Of a stretch of 64,000 nucleotides of DNA, positions 1 through 11,598 are shown one piece after another (position 1 is the stretch's first letter; each line of letters opens with the position of its first letter). The DNA is from Trichoplax sp. H2 (Eukaryota > Placozoa > Uniplacotomia > Trichoplacea). The DNA is taken from NCBI GenBank assembly GCA_003344405.1, contig NOWV01000006.1:992001-1056000 (forward strand). The letters run 5' to 3'. The position numbers were made by a program, and so were the translations under genes. The notes beneath the pieces were generated by a model. It was not told the DNA's origin and did not search any database. It saw only the letters and a program-made list of their open reading frames with translations.

Positions 1-225
1 ATGATCAAGTCGCCAAAGGATAAGTATGGCTTTACAAAAACTAGTACATCCGACGAAGAAGAAGCGACACTTTCAGGGGCAAATTGTAACATAAATCATT
101 CTGTCAATACCTTTCCTGTACGAAGCAAAACTAACAAAAGCAATAAGAATAGAAAAGTATCAAATACGGTAAAAAATAGATTGTATAAAGATCCACTTCA
201 AGTCGATAACGAGCTCAAGTCTGCG
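1..225 (+). CDS. Possible 5' exon of SUPT3H (partial at window edge)
   Basis: An open frame runs from base 1 to a possible donor (gcg|gtaaat) after 225. It is polar, with a Ser/Asp/Glu-rich start and an Asn/Lys-rich middle. Its last residues, VDNELKSA, resemble the stretch just before the histone fold of animal SPT3 (human has ELQSMMYSLGD, and the next exon here begins HAFGD). That makes it a candidate N-terminal exon of SUPT3H. The phase does not join cleanly to the exon at 745, which needs two extra bases, so a small exon may be missing or this may belong to another gene. The ATG at base 1 may not be the true start because the window begins there. Confidence 0.4.
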
Positions 226-744
226 GTAAATGCATACTGTAATAAAGTTATACAGCTAGCCATCAACTATTCAATATTCATACCAAAGTGTCTTCAACTT
301 ATCGGATATTCTAATAGCGAAATTATAATCTTACTATGAACTTGGTCGAATTCGTGTATACTGTAATATGCAATATAATTGCCTACAGTATTGCACTTGA
401 TCCTATTTACTGTACTGTACAGTATTCGTATACAGTAGCTGGAATTTAAGTATAATATTTCGGTTATGATATCGATTGTAGAACAAATATGAGAAAAATA
501 CTCCAATAATAAATAGCAATAAGGAAAGAGGAAATAAGCCATCGTTTACGACTGAAATTTTAGCGATGATGTGAGTCATTAATTTTGTAAATACTATAGC
601 AGTACAGTACAATAAATGTTAATTAAAGAATTCTTGAATGAGCTCTGCTATACGATATGCAGGGAGTATTTTTACACATTGCAATACTGTATTAAGGTAA
701 GGTTAATCACCACTGCTCTTACCCTATTTCAATACATTGTATAG

Positions 745-3153
745 GCATGCATTTGGAGATGTGGCAAATCCTCTTTATCAGTCCGCGATATTAATTGAAG
801 AAATCATTCGCCGCCAAATTTCAAACTTGGTATTTAAACAGATTCACGAAGTTAACCAAATACTGTATAGCGATTCTAAGTTTGCTAGTATCTTCTTGCA
901 GTACTTCAGGGTGAACCATGTCCCCCTGTAATAAATCTGATCCGTAAACCAAATTTTATTTTTCGAATATTAAATAGATCTTTATCCTAGTGCTGTAGCG
1001 TTAATATTTTAGTCAATAATTAGATGAAATATACGAATGTGCCGCCTTACTGTAGTACTAAAATCAAAAAATGTCTTGCTTTTATATGCTCTGTACGATA
1101 CTGTAAGTCCATAAATAGTTAAGCACAACAAAAAGATGAGATATTATTATCTATAGCTATTTGTAAATTAAAATTATACAATAAGCGATTTTCGATTTAG
1201 TATTACATTTGTTGATCGTCATTTTAAGCTTATACTGAATCTTTCAACGCTATTAAAGTAAATTGAATCTCTTGTTTATGGAATGTACGATATAGCTGAT
1301 CAAGACTTCAGAGTTGACCTTGTTGCGAGGAGCGAAAATTATGACTGTCGACGATATTTTATTACAATTTAGAAAAAATAAGGTAATCTACATTTAGTAG
1401 ATATTGATGCTTTGACATCTAACTATGCCTTTACGTGCTTCATTGTCACAAAAATGAAATTTCCATTTTTCACAGTATTTCTTCAACTGTAAACTACTAA
1501 ATGTTTCATAGACATAGTAATTGTCAAATGTTTCAATCCTTGATATTACAGAAGAAGTATAAGCACATTTTAAAAATCCTCAATTTTAAGGAAGCTAAAG
1601 CTAAAACGCTAAAGCATTACATGTATGCTGAAGATGATATTAATTATGCTAATATAACCGGTAAGATTCTTGAGAATTAGAAGTTAAATGTAGTTGTGTT
1701 AATCTCTTTGTAAGTTTATTTCTAAGCATGGATATTTAAACTAGCAGCATCACTCTAGAAATTTATAAAATTTAGCTTCATTAATTTTTGTCCAGCAGAG
1801 TTAACCTAATTTAACCCTATTTTGTCAACAAATAACGATTTGCTTTCTAGCTGATACTAGTGAAAGAGATTCAAGTAAAATAAGAAAATATTTATCAGAA
1901 ATTTTTAGCCATTACGACGATATGTGTAAATTTTTGGACATTTAGTTATAGATATTCTTTTTGCAAAACATATTTTTTAGATATTTCATTCTCAGCGACA
2001 AGTTTAACACTAATATGCAACTTATCTTTAAAGTCAAGCTTGCGTAAACTGTCTTATTGTACTAACGTATGGTAATTTAGAAAGTCGCAATTTTTAATTC
2101 TAATTCTGTTGTAGATCATAGCTTTGAATTAGATCGTGACGAAATTCAAGCTGAAAGAACTGAAGTAAGAATGTAACATTGGAGTAGTGCTATATTCAAA
2201 GTTATTAAAATGAAATTTATTTGATTTTCTAGAGTTGTTGAAGATCTAACAGAGTTTATTTATTTACTCAGAGATTGGAAATACTAACACGTAAAATGGA
2301 TCAATCACAATATTTAGAGTTTTCAGAATGTCGTCAAGTTACTTTTTGTAAGTTTAGTAATTCTGTTATTGATTAAATGAACTGCTCCCTAAAATTTTAC
2401 CAATGGTCTTACTTTTTACTTTACACGCTGCGAATGTTGCCTATACAAATATCGAATTCCAGCTAAAAGAATAAATAAATTTAGGGAGTGGCTAGACTGC
2501 ATATCGATTATAGATGCTAAACCAAACGTGCAAGCGATTGAATTACTGAGTGTCCTTGCATATGAGACCGTTGGAAGAGTAAGTCGCATGAATATAAGTT
2601 TCTGTACATGACATTAGTGTCCTCTTGTAATATAATTTAAGCTCCTGAAATTTAAAATTTTCATTTCACAGGTTATAGAGCTTTCTTTAATTGTTAAAGC
2701 CGATACAGAACATAGAAGCAGTGACTGTTTCTTATTGCATTCGAATCGACTATGCCTATCAACTGCTCCTTCCCACGAGTTTTCGGAAACTAGTTCTCAG
2801 CTACCCTCTACTTCTGGAATTACTGGCAAACGAAAAAGATCTCATAAGGTTTACTAAATGCTTGCAACGGTTGATTATAGTGACCATAGCACTGAGCGTA
2901 TTTAAATATTTCTGACTATTTTAGGATCAAGATAGTTGGAATTTTCCCGGTGAACCGATTTATCCGCATCATATACAGGAGGCTATTCGTAGATGCGACA
3001 CTATATTGGGACCAATGTGTCCATTTACTGTTAGTTTATTTCATTGAATTAAATTTTGCATCACTTTACTTGATGTAATTTTTTGTTGTGTCTGTTCAAT
3101 TATAGAGCTATCCTCTGTCTGCTCCATTAAATCTGCGAACTCTATGTTCTTAA
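745..3153 (+). CDS. SUPT3H: SPT3 homologue, SAGA histone-fold subunit (SUPT3H)
   Basis: SPT3 is a core subunit of the SAGA transcription coactivator. Its two histone folds help load TBP at promoters. Exons: 745-850, 1314-1382, 1552-1660, 1851-1925, 2115-2164, 2272-2347, 2463-2578, 2672-2848, 2925-3029 and 3106-3153. Phases close at every junction. The N-terminal fold reads HAFGDVANPLYQSAILIEEI, then LRGAKIMTVDDILLQFRKNK, matching the SPT3 first histone fold (LRGAR..TPEDLLFLMRKDK in human). The middle has DRDEIQAERTE and MDQSQYLEFSECRQVTF. The second fold has INKFREWLDC and AKPNVQAIELLSVLAYETVG. The C-terminus has HIQEAIRRCDTILGPMCPFT, near-identical to the family motif. About 310 residues without the uncertain first exon; the family is usually 315-400. 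SUPT20H, another SAGA subunit, lies 10 kb downstream. Confidence 0.93.
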
Positions 3154-3383
3154 ACTTCATAGTTCTATAAGATTTGTCATCGACAATGTTAAATAATGTG
3201 CAGGTATCTTTAACACTTCAATTGTAATATTGCGTTGGCGGTTGTAGAATTAATGTGATATTATTATCTCGCGTATAATACGAAGTGAAAATTGATATAT
3301 TATGACGTAAAATTGTAAATTTTCACGGGCTATTTTGGTATTGATTTTGAATCAATGCATATTTAATTACTTTATACTAAATA

Positions 3384-3457
3384 TCCTTATCTTCATTAAT
3401 GATATAAATGCAATCTTATGTCCTTGTCTTCATTAATGATATAAATGCAATCTTGTG
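3384..3457. repeat. 37-bp tandem duplication
   Basis: Two head-to-tail copies of a 37-bp unit, 3384-3420 and 3421-3457, share the core cattaatgatataaatgcaa and differ at about two positions. It is a recent local duplication with no coding content seen. Confidence 0.85.
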
Positions 3458-3703
3458 TATCATTAAATGAACATTATCTATAACACTTAACAGTTCGCCT
3501 GTGTATTTTGTGCTTTGCTGTTTATAAATGTATAAATTTGCCTATATTGCAGCAATTAAAGGTGTATCGACAAAGACTATCCTTTAGAAGATACTGTAGA
3601 ATTGGCGATCAGATAATACTTCAATAAAAATAATTACTTTTTAGCCGGGAACTGCATAATTCAAAAGTAATTACTTAAATAAATCAGTATCTGGCAGAAA
3701 TCA

Positions 3704-3895
3704 ATGTTTTCGTTCGTTACAAGAAGTGTCCAGCATGCTTTTTGGGCTAACGAGTAAGTAAAATTCTAAATCCTGTATCTGTCATCATTTAAAATTTAGA
3801 ATGTCTTGACCAATCCTATGATTCTTAGTTACCATATATGTCGGAACCAAACTCTGGTCCACAAATGCGGACATTCTACCAGTTGCTATACTTGA
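3704..3895 (+). CDS. Possible two-exon small ORF, Cys/His-rich
   Basis: ATG at 3704; exon 3704-3753 ends at a good donor (gtaagt). An acceptor at 3828 continues the frame to a stop at 3893-3895, giving 38 residues. The second exon reads YHICRNQTLVHKCGHSTSCY, whose Cys/His spacing recalls a piece of a RING or FYVE-type zinc finger, but it is too short to be a full domain. I do not recognise it. It could be a real micropeptide, a remnant of a larger gene, or chance. The only support is the closing phase and the canonical splice sites. Confidence 0.2.
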
Positions 3896-4715
3896 AGTAA
3901 CACACCATTACTAAACACATTCAGTAGAAAATATAATAAAGAATCAATGCAACACATAATAGATTTACTATTAATATTTAAAATATTGAGATACAAATAT
4001 ATGTATGCACTATATTAAAATTAACATTATGTATCTTCGCAACAAAAACTACAGTATTTTGATTATAGCTCGCAAAATTTTAAGTGAAAGCAACTTACTA
4101 CCAGATAGGTGATCATTGTATAGCTATTCAACGAGTACAATCGTGTCCATTGAAACACTTTGAAACATAGGTGTCTAATTGTATTGTATTACTACCCAAA
4201 TGTAGCACAACGAATAAAGGAACCATCTGCTTTCAACTTCGAAGGTTCAAATATTCCAAGTTTGCTATTAATTACCTAATTATCTTTATTGATAATAGTC
4301 TTAATTATAACAATCATTTGTATAGTACATTATAATTGTAATATTTCTTGGTGATTGGAACCTTTTGTCTGATTTATTAATCTAACTTAACAAATTATAC
4401 GTTTTGCGTTTTCATAACAGTGGATTTTTCAAATTTTTAATATTTCACGATTAGTTACTTTATCAGCTTATAAATAGGAATTTAACTGTATCTTGATAGG
4501 TAACATTCTCTGCTAAATTAATAATCTCAACAATAAAAATACTAAAAAACACCACAAGGATATCCATAGTTTAAAGATTACATTATTTACAAGATATTAG
4601 AATGTTATATTCATGCTATAGTCCGGCAAACATCCAGTAGATTCTCTTTCAGGATCGGATTAGTAAAAGTATATCATATTGACTATAGCTATCATAGAGT
4701 ATGAGTATTGATTAA

Positions 4716-6467
4716 TCATGTTTTGTATGGATGAGACCTATTTGATTCTGAATATCCAGGATAGCGTCTATCTTCTAACCTGAATTTTAAAATATCTTTT
4801 ATATCGTACATGTACAGGATTCTTAATGTCCTTAACCTATTGTGCTATATTAAGCGTTACCTCTGTCTTAAGTCATTAATTTCTTTATCTTTTCTATTAA
4901 GCTCTTGCTTTGCAGTTTTGTACAAGGTCGATATATTCTTCATCAGGTTATTATTTTGCTTTCGTAGCCGCTCTACCTAACATACCAAATCATATAACGT
5001 TATAATATTTAAATTTGCAATTAAATAGGCCTTTCATATGCATATATTGTATAAATATAATACGTAAATCTTATCTTCCATTGTTTTTATTGCAAAATAA
5101 AATCCCAATCGGGTTATAATGCAATAAAGGAAATCTTTATTTTACCCACAATTTTCGATAAATAGAAGAAGACATAAGAAAGGAGGAGTATTCAAGGATT
5201 TCTGTATTTACATTAAATATTACTATATAAACTAATCATTACACATAACTATTTGATGGTGTTTGAATTGATTTAGACAATCAGAGCTTTCAAAATAAAT
5301 CAGGAAAAAGTGCTACCAGAGAGTTCTAAAATTTACCTCCATTTTTAATTCCTCAATCTTCTTATTTGTTTGATTCTGTGTTTGCTGTAGCTGAGCACCA
5401 GAGGTTTAAAGATTATAACAATAATTCAGTTAATCAATTTATCCCATAAAGCTTTGCTTTTCGTACTCTTAGCTAAACATACAACTAATCATTAATAAAG
5501 CTCCAAAGAGGAATAGTTTAATAAGAATATACCACACGCATAGTGCGTTAGTAACGTAAAGTTCTAATCCAGTAATGCTATCTCCATAAATAGATGAATG
5601 TAAATTAAAATAATTGTAAACTTATGTTGACTCAATTTTTATTGATACCCAACTAAATGGAACGTTCGTAAACCAAACTTACAATATCAGAGAAGTAGTA
5701 TCTACTAATTTTGATTCCCTTATAAATTATGGCTACCACAGTACCTACAGTACTTTAGGAGTTTAGAGTTAGAATTATCGAAATACAGAGTAAGCTACTA
5801 GCAGAAAGTATTATATCTTAAATTGATCATGGATATCTAAAACCATGTCTAAAACGATGTATTATTTTGTTAGTGATTCTTGGTACAAAGCGAGCTGTGA
5901 GTTCTTACTAATTCTACCTTGATTCATAAGTTACAAGGTGAGCTGTGATCTCTTAATAATCTCACCTTCATTCATAAGCTTATAATTATAGGTTTATATT
6001 CTATCCAGTAGCACTACAAGTCCTATAGTCGTACCAAAATTTCGTGATTGTGAAATAACAAAGCTAGCTTTTGAAGGCTGTAAAGTTGAAAATTGCTTTC
6101 ACATCAGGGCCAAGGGCTACTAAAGAGTGACCTCGCAAGCGTTGGATTGTGCAGACTGCACAGTACTATACTTAACATATTTATTTAATATGCAACAAAT
6201 CACCGGATACTGCATCGATAAATTAGAGTAAAGCTGTCCTATGCTAAAAATTATAATTAATTAACGACTGACTAATTATATTATACGAAAGGAGCAGTAC
6301 AGATACTCGTGTAGCATTGCAAGCAGAGTTTGGAAGTTAAAGTGTGAATAGTTGTAACTCTGTAATGTCAGTTTCAAATAACTTTCAAACCTGTTCCAAA
6401 ACTTGCTTTGTATCATCCGATGACTCTGTCTTAATCTGCAGGTCTCCATAAAGGTCTATATCATCAT
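4716..6467 (-). CDS. CASP8AP2: FLASH/CASP8AP2-like N-terminal-type protein, short
   Basis: FLASH acts in replication-dependent histone pre-mRNA 3' processing: its N-terminal region binds Lsm11 of the U7 snRNP and recruits the cleavage complex through an LDIY/LDLY motif. Exons on the minus strand: 6391-6467, 5337-5390, 4861-4976 and 4716-4779; phases close. The first visible exon has NLLDDDIDLYGDL (IDLY motif). The next two form a coiled coil. The third has NLMKNISTLYKTAKQELNRK then DKEINDLRQR, closely matching human FLASH ([20 protein letters not shown]). The last exon, EDRRYPGYSESNRSHPYKT, ends in a stop. No long C-terminal region or SANT-like domain is seen, so this would be a minimal FLASH. 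The exon with the start codon was not found; it should lie above 6467. Confidence 0.7.
5883..5978. repeat. 48-bp diverged tandem repeat
   Basis: Two 48-bp units (about 5883-5930 and 5931-5978) share gagctgtga and the end ttcataag, with scattered differences. It lies in an intron of the FLASH-like gene. No coding content. Confidence 0.7.
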
Positions 6468-6776
6468 CTAATAGATTAAGGCATTAAATTTTAAATTTCA
6501 GCACTTTTGTGGAGTACGCTGTATATATATACGAATGTACTGCACATTAACATGTACATTGTACAGTACAATATAGTATAATTCGGGTTAATAAGAAAAA
6601 AATACAATTATGTTAGTGGACTAGCTCACCCATTCTTTTAAAATATACCGTAGCTTAATTTAATATTTGTCAAGGCTACTGCATTGATAGCAGAAAGGTT
6701 GTGGCTTAATTATTAACTATAATATGATTTATTGTTATTATTGTTACTGTACAAGAAGGGTTTCCTCTAGTAGTCC

Positions 6777-6870
6777 ATGACTGTACAGTACAGTACAGAG
6801 AGTGAGAATTCTCCCTTATCACTGTACAGTACAGTTCACACTGTCTTTGCAACTGTACTGTACTGTACGC
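6777..6870. repeat. CTGTA/TACAG pentamer palindromic array
   Basis: Runs such as ctgtacagtacagtac and aactgtactgtactgtacg. The unit is the pentamer TACAG and its complement CTGTA, with orientation switches that create GTAC-centred palindromes. It sits between two divergently transcribed genes. Confidence 0.85.
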
Positions 6871-6929
6871 ATGATAATAGGCGTGTATTTGTTACTATCG
6901 CCCTTTATTATCCAGGGTTCGTCGTTGAA

Positions 6930-7001
6930 ATGGAAAGAGAGAAGGCAGCAAAATTGAAAGAGATTAGAATATTGGGTGAATTCAATCAAGGCCATCAACA
7001 A
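6930..7001 (+). CDS. Possible first coding exon, charged helix
   Basis: ATG at 6930 opens 24 codons beginning MEREKAAKLKEIRILGEF, ending at a possible donor (caa|gtacag). The bias is clearly coding-like (charged amphipathic helix), unlike the surrounding repeat. It could be the 5' exon of the CEP85-like gene, the next plus-strand gene, but no joining exon was found before 8444. Confidence 0.3.
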
Positions 7002-7724
7002 GTACAGTCGAGTATGTATAAAACTCTTCTTATACGTATTATTCGCATATCAAATATATGCCACTGTTACTTATCCCGGCTGGTATACGTATACACATTG
7101 TATTGTACGTAGTAATCCACAGGTTACTGTAAAATAACACTTATTACAGGCATTGACTTCTGAGACAAATATTAATCTCAGAAGCCCCTGGTACAAATGC
7201 ACACTCATATCGTATGTACAGTTACATATAATATATTTAATTTTAATGTCTTACCATCTCTTTGCCATGGGCTACTAATAGTAATTTTAGTAGTCTATAA
7301 CTCTGCCTACTGCGAGTCCGATTGAGGTAGCAATATTATTTTTAATTTCTCTTGAACCTACAGTAGTTTATAAACAAATCAGATTATTGCACAGTTCAGT
7401 ATATGAGCCCTTCACGGATATACTCGTATACACAGTATACTACAGTATCGTCGCATTGCTGGCTGAGTAAACCCCGTGAAAGTCACAATTTGCCTCTACT
7501 GTACTCAAGATGACTGGGTTTTGAGTTAGGTTTTATTTCTTAAGTTTTATTTTCAGCTTTAAAATGTGAAATCTCCTTGAGTAAACCTAGAAACTAGACG
7601 CATAAAAACTAATTAATGCAGCATATTCAATTTATCAAGTACGATTGACATGGAGGAGCGCAATCATGTCGTGCTACTTAATGATTAAATAAATTATTGC
7701 CTGCTGAGATCTAGTATTTACGAA

Positions 7725-7873
7725 CATCATTAGATATCGATTTCTGCGAACATTCATCTGTCGTCCAATGAAAAATCATGTCAACTAAATCTATAGTTAC
7801 TCTATCTCTTAACTTAAGTAGTGATGGTGTAACGTTCAATGTTTCATCAGCATTAATTTTTGTTATATTCGCT
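7725..7873 (-). CDS. Unassigned minus-strand exon
   Basis: On the minus strand a frame after an acceptor (tctcacag) reads ITKINADETLNVTPSLLKLR then VTIDLVDMIFHWTTDEC, up to a possible donor (gtaaat) near 7725. The composition is protein-like. The part ...RVTIDLVDMIFHWT recalls a helix of VHS domains (GGA/TOM1 families), but this is weak. It could be an isolated relic, an upstream exon of the FLASH-like gene, or chance. Confidence 0.2.
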
Positions 7874-8443
7874 GTGAGATAATGTAATGTCTCATGCAAT
7901 TCAATAGTTCATTATTCGTTATATTGTTGTTGCTATTGTACTGTACTGTATGATGTACAGTACAAATTGCACATCCAGATATCCGTGTTTTATCGTGAAT
8001 AGTTTGTGCAGATCAGCATTTCGTCACTGTATTCGTACACTGTACACTCATTGTACAGTAACCCATGTATTTGATCCTGATATCGTACGTGCGACTTGTT
8101 AAGATTAAAGCATAATACAGTTGTTACTGTAGTAGCTCGCTACAGTTTGGTGACAGTTTTTCCGCAGGATACTACGAGTGTTCCTTCAACGCCTTAATGG
8201 ATTACCATTGATGGTGTTCAAGTGAATTTCAATAGAACTTAGTTCAGCTATAGCACACTCCCTTGAAATGATATCGCATGACTCAATAAGCAATTTACTG
8301 TAGAATCTGGATTGTACCAGAAAGAAGCTAATTATATTGTTTGAATTCGAGGTAAATTCAGCTCTCGATTTGATTTAGTAGAAATTGCTAATCAGCCTAT
8401 ACATATTTAAAACCTAACTGTGATGAAATTGTTTGGATTTCAG

Positions 8444-11400
8444 TAAGTAATAATTATAGAAATCAATGGGTAACACCTCCCAAATTTAATAAACGCACAC
8501 CTCAATTGCCGGATGCCGAAGGTACTGTAAGATATATTCAGTAATATTCCACAAATAAGGAAGCTTGCTAAATTACTATGAAAGACTTTATCAATATGCT
8601 TTGAAAGCTCTATCGTGTCTCAATATTTAGGTGGAGAAAAATCATTAGCCAGCGATACGCAAGAATATAAACGAACTACTGAGAGGGTAACTGAAGCCTG
8701 TTGCAGAACTGATCTACGAATACTATACAGTCTTTAGCATGTGTTAGCATTATAATTAAAATGTTGCAAGTAACGAATAGGCGGTATTATACACCTCCAA
8801 ACGGTCAAGTTATTCTATTTTATATGGCGATCTAGGACAATATTGACGCAGGGTCAATCAATGATAATAGTCTATTAATCCTTCCAAGTTCCGCGATATC
8901 AACCTTTAATATTTCGACAGAATCAAGTGATTTGGGGACTGGAAAGTGGAGTAATACTTTTAAAAAAAAGAATATCGTAGATCAATTCCAAGAGCAAACT
9001 GCCGATATGAAAACTAGGGATTACAAGCTAGCGCTACATCGAAAATACGAGGAGAACATTGTTTCCAAACTAAGGGTACGATTTACCGAAAATAGCACTT
9101 TGCTAATGTCTTATTAGTTATTAGAGATGTTGCTAATCAAGGGTTTTTAGGATTTAGAATACGAAAATTCTTTACTTAAAGCTCAGCTTGCCGAAGTTGC
9201 AGCAATGAAAGAATTAGAAATTGGAGATTTGAAAAAACAATTAGGGTTAGTTCCGAATTTTCAGGATTTAAGTCCTTCTGCACAAATTAATATTACATGT
9301 AATCTTATATTAATTATATGTTATTGGCACTGGTTTAAACATTCAAGAAAGGGAGAATACGAGCTTGAAAAAGCCGAACAGGCATTTTCATATGCTAACA
9401 GTGAGCTCAAACAGCGTGTCGATTCTATGCATGCGACGGTGCGCATATAGCTATATATTCTTGCGAGATGAAATTACCAATTGCGTATAATGTTGAATTC
9501 CTAAATAATTATTTGTATTCAAGATATTAGATAGAGATCTCACTATCCAAAAACTTAAAGAATATCAAGATATTCAAGTGGTGGAAATATGCCATCTCAA
9601 GAAACGAAATAGTCAACTTGAAAAATATTTAGCCGATTTACCTACTGCTGATGAATTCGAAAGGACTAAGCAAGAAATATCCAAATTTCAACCTCGATAC
9701 ATAATCAATACGTGCTCTCTTAATTTTTTAATATTTTTTAAAGCAATATTTGTAAGCTTTAACATTTAAGAATTATCAGATATTACAAATACAAGTGTAA
9801 AGCTGAAAACTATGATGCGTGACCAAGAAAACAAGCTAATGGAAACTCAAGCAGAATTAGACGTAAAGGTTAAGCTACAGCTTCTATAATTACTATTTAT
9901 CTACATTGCGAAAGCTCTAATACGTATAACTTTCGTTCTGTGTTCAGGAAGCTGAAGTTAAAAGTCTGAAATATCGGCTATCACAAAATAATGGAGACTC
10001 TGCGAGGTAATTATCATCATGCTATGTACATTTGATTGTAGAGAAAAGTTATGTTAATTATGTTTTATATTATTCGTATCTATCGTAGTTCTGAATCAAT
10101 TGTAAATCATACCATTGCGAAAGAAGATGAAAATGTAGATATAAAGAAATTCCAACTTATAAATAAATATCTCAGTGAAGAAAATGAAAGAGTAAAGAAG
10201 GTAATTTAAATCTTTACTAAAATTATGAGTTCACCGAAATAGCTTTGGCTCATTATTTATATTTTACAGTTTCTTCAGAGTAAACATCAAAAACTATTGG
10301 AGGTGTTATCAGACAAACAACATAACATAGAACAGTACCAACACCGTCTTACTGAAGAAAAGGTATATTTGGCAGCATAAATTGTCGTCCCTATTTATAG
10401 TTTTTGTGCTACCTATTTATTATTATTTAGATTTTAGTAATTTGAATCTCCATCTTCAGGTAATTAATTAGCAAAAAGTACAGAATTTTTTCTAATATAC
10501 TTTTATAGGACGTAATTTCTGGATTAAGCAAGAGTTTAAAAGAAAGAGACAGCACTATTAAGCAATTGCAAATGTCAATTAAGACCGTATCAAATCAAAA
10601 CCAAGATATCCTGGAACAAAATATTGAGCTACAAGAATTATGCAACAAGGTAATTAACTTAGTACTGCACACTATAAGTTAGTATTACTTTCATTTCTGA
10701 TACTTTTAGCCCGACAAACCATTTGGCATGCAATTGTCTATCAAGATAGCCACCGATAAGGGCAACGCTTCTATAATACTTTACTGAAATTTATTTTATC
10801 AACAGTATAAGCATGGAGTTATTTAAGGGTGTATCCACACAATTGGATAATAATATAAAACGCATTTGTTAAAAAATGAAAATGACATTATTATAACTTT
10901 AACTTAAACATAATTTCCGTTATAATTTATAGTTAAAACTTAATCAATTGGATACAAAAGTAGGGAAATACCAACAAATTGAAAAGGAGGTTAGTCATAT
11001 TTCGACATTCTCACATGTGTATTGATATCTGGACTACTGTACTACTACAGTAGAAAAACCATTTCCAAATAATCAATAGTTTACAGTCTCTATATAGTAG
11101 TACTGTGTGCACGCAATCCCACCGGTACTTCAGGCAGATTGATATACACACACATAAAATCTAAGATTAAATTATAATTTTATTTCTATAATGTTATTTA
11201 TAACGATTTACTGTGTGCGGTTATTACACTAAATAAATTAATTCCGGTATTGAAATCAACAGCTAACCAGATGCATAAAAGAATTAAGCTCTATTGTACA
11301 AATTTGCATAGCAAGGACGCAAGGCAAAGATCCAAATCTGTCTTTACTATTAGGACTAGAAGGTTTTTTATAGACTTACATCTCTCATTAATGAGTAAGA

Positions 11401-11598
11401 TAGTATAATTCTAACATTTCTTTCTTCTATAAAGCCTCAAACTCAAGTACAAGAAATCAAAATATCAGAGGTAGTGAAGATGACGTGGAAGACAACATTT
11501 CCAAAATTAGGCGCCTTCAGTTAGAAATTAGCAAACTTAGAGACCAAGTTTCAGAACAGTATGCAGAGGACATTGGTAAAACATGTCCAGTTCAGTAA
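8444..11598 (+). CDS. CEP85L: CEP85/CEP85L-like centrosomal coiled-coil protein
   Basis: CEP85 and CEP85L are vertebrate paralogues that act at the centrosome (NEK2/PLK4 pathways, microtubule organisation). Exons by eye: 8444-8521, 8631-8696, 8921-9075, 9151-9298, 9352-9438, 9524-~9710, ~9780-9868, 9948-10006, 10089-10200, 10270-10362, 10509-10649, 10933-10989, 11263-11362 and 11435-11598. Almost all is coiled coil. Diagnostic motifs are SQLEKYLADLPTADEFERTK (LEKYLADLPT in human CEP85L), QGKDPNLSLLLGL (QGKEPNLSLLLGI) and the C-terminus LRDQVSEQYAEDIGKTCPVQ (RYAQDMGDNCITQ). The stop is at 11596-11598. Junctions near 8921, 9299 and 9710 are not phase-perfect and the N-terminus is incomplete. 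It probably represents the unduplicated ancestor-type gene, so CEP85 and CEP85L are equally valid names. Confidence 0.82.

Larger units (their letters stand above)
3154..4715. other. Convergent spacer between SUPT3H and the FLASH-like gene
   Basis: AT-rich 3'-3' spacer. It holds a 37-bp tandem duplication (3384-3457) and one short possible two-exon frame (3704-3895), both listed separately. AATAAA-type signals occur near 3622. The pentamer palindrome seen elsewhere is almost absent. Confidence 0.6.
6468..8443. other. Divergent spacer, FLASH-like / CEP85-like
   Basis: 5'-5' spacer. It contains a pentamer array (6777-6870), smaller pentamer patches at about 6540-6570, 7935-7970 and 8024-8062, a possible plus-strand exon (6930-7001) and a possible minus-strand exon (7725-7873). 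The missing first exons of both flanking genes should lie here. Confidence 0.5.
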
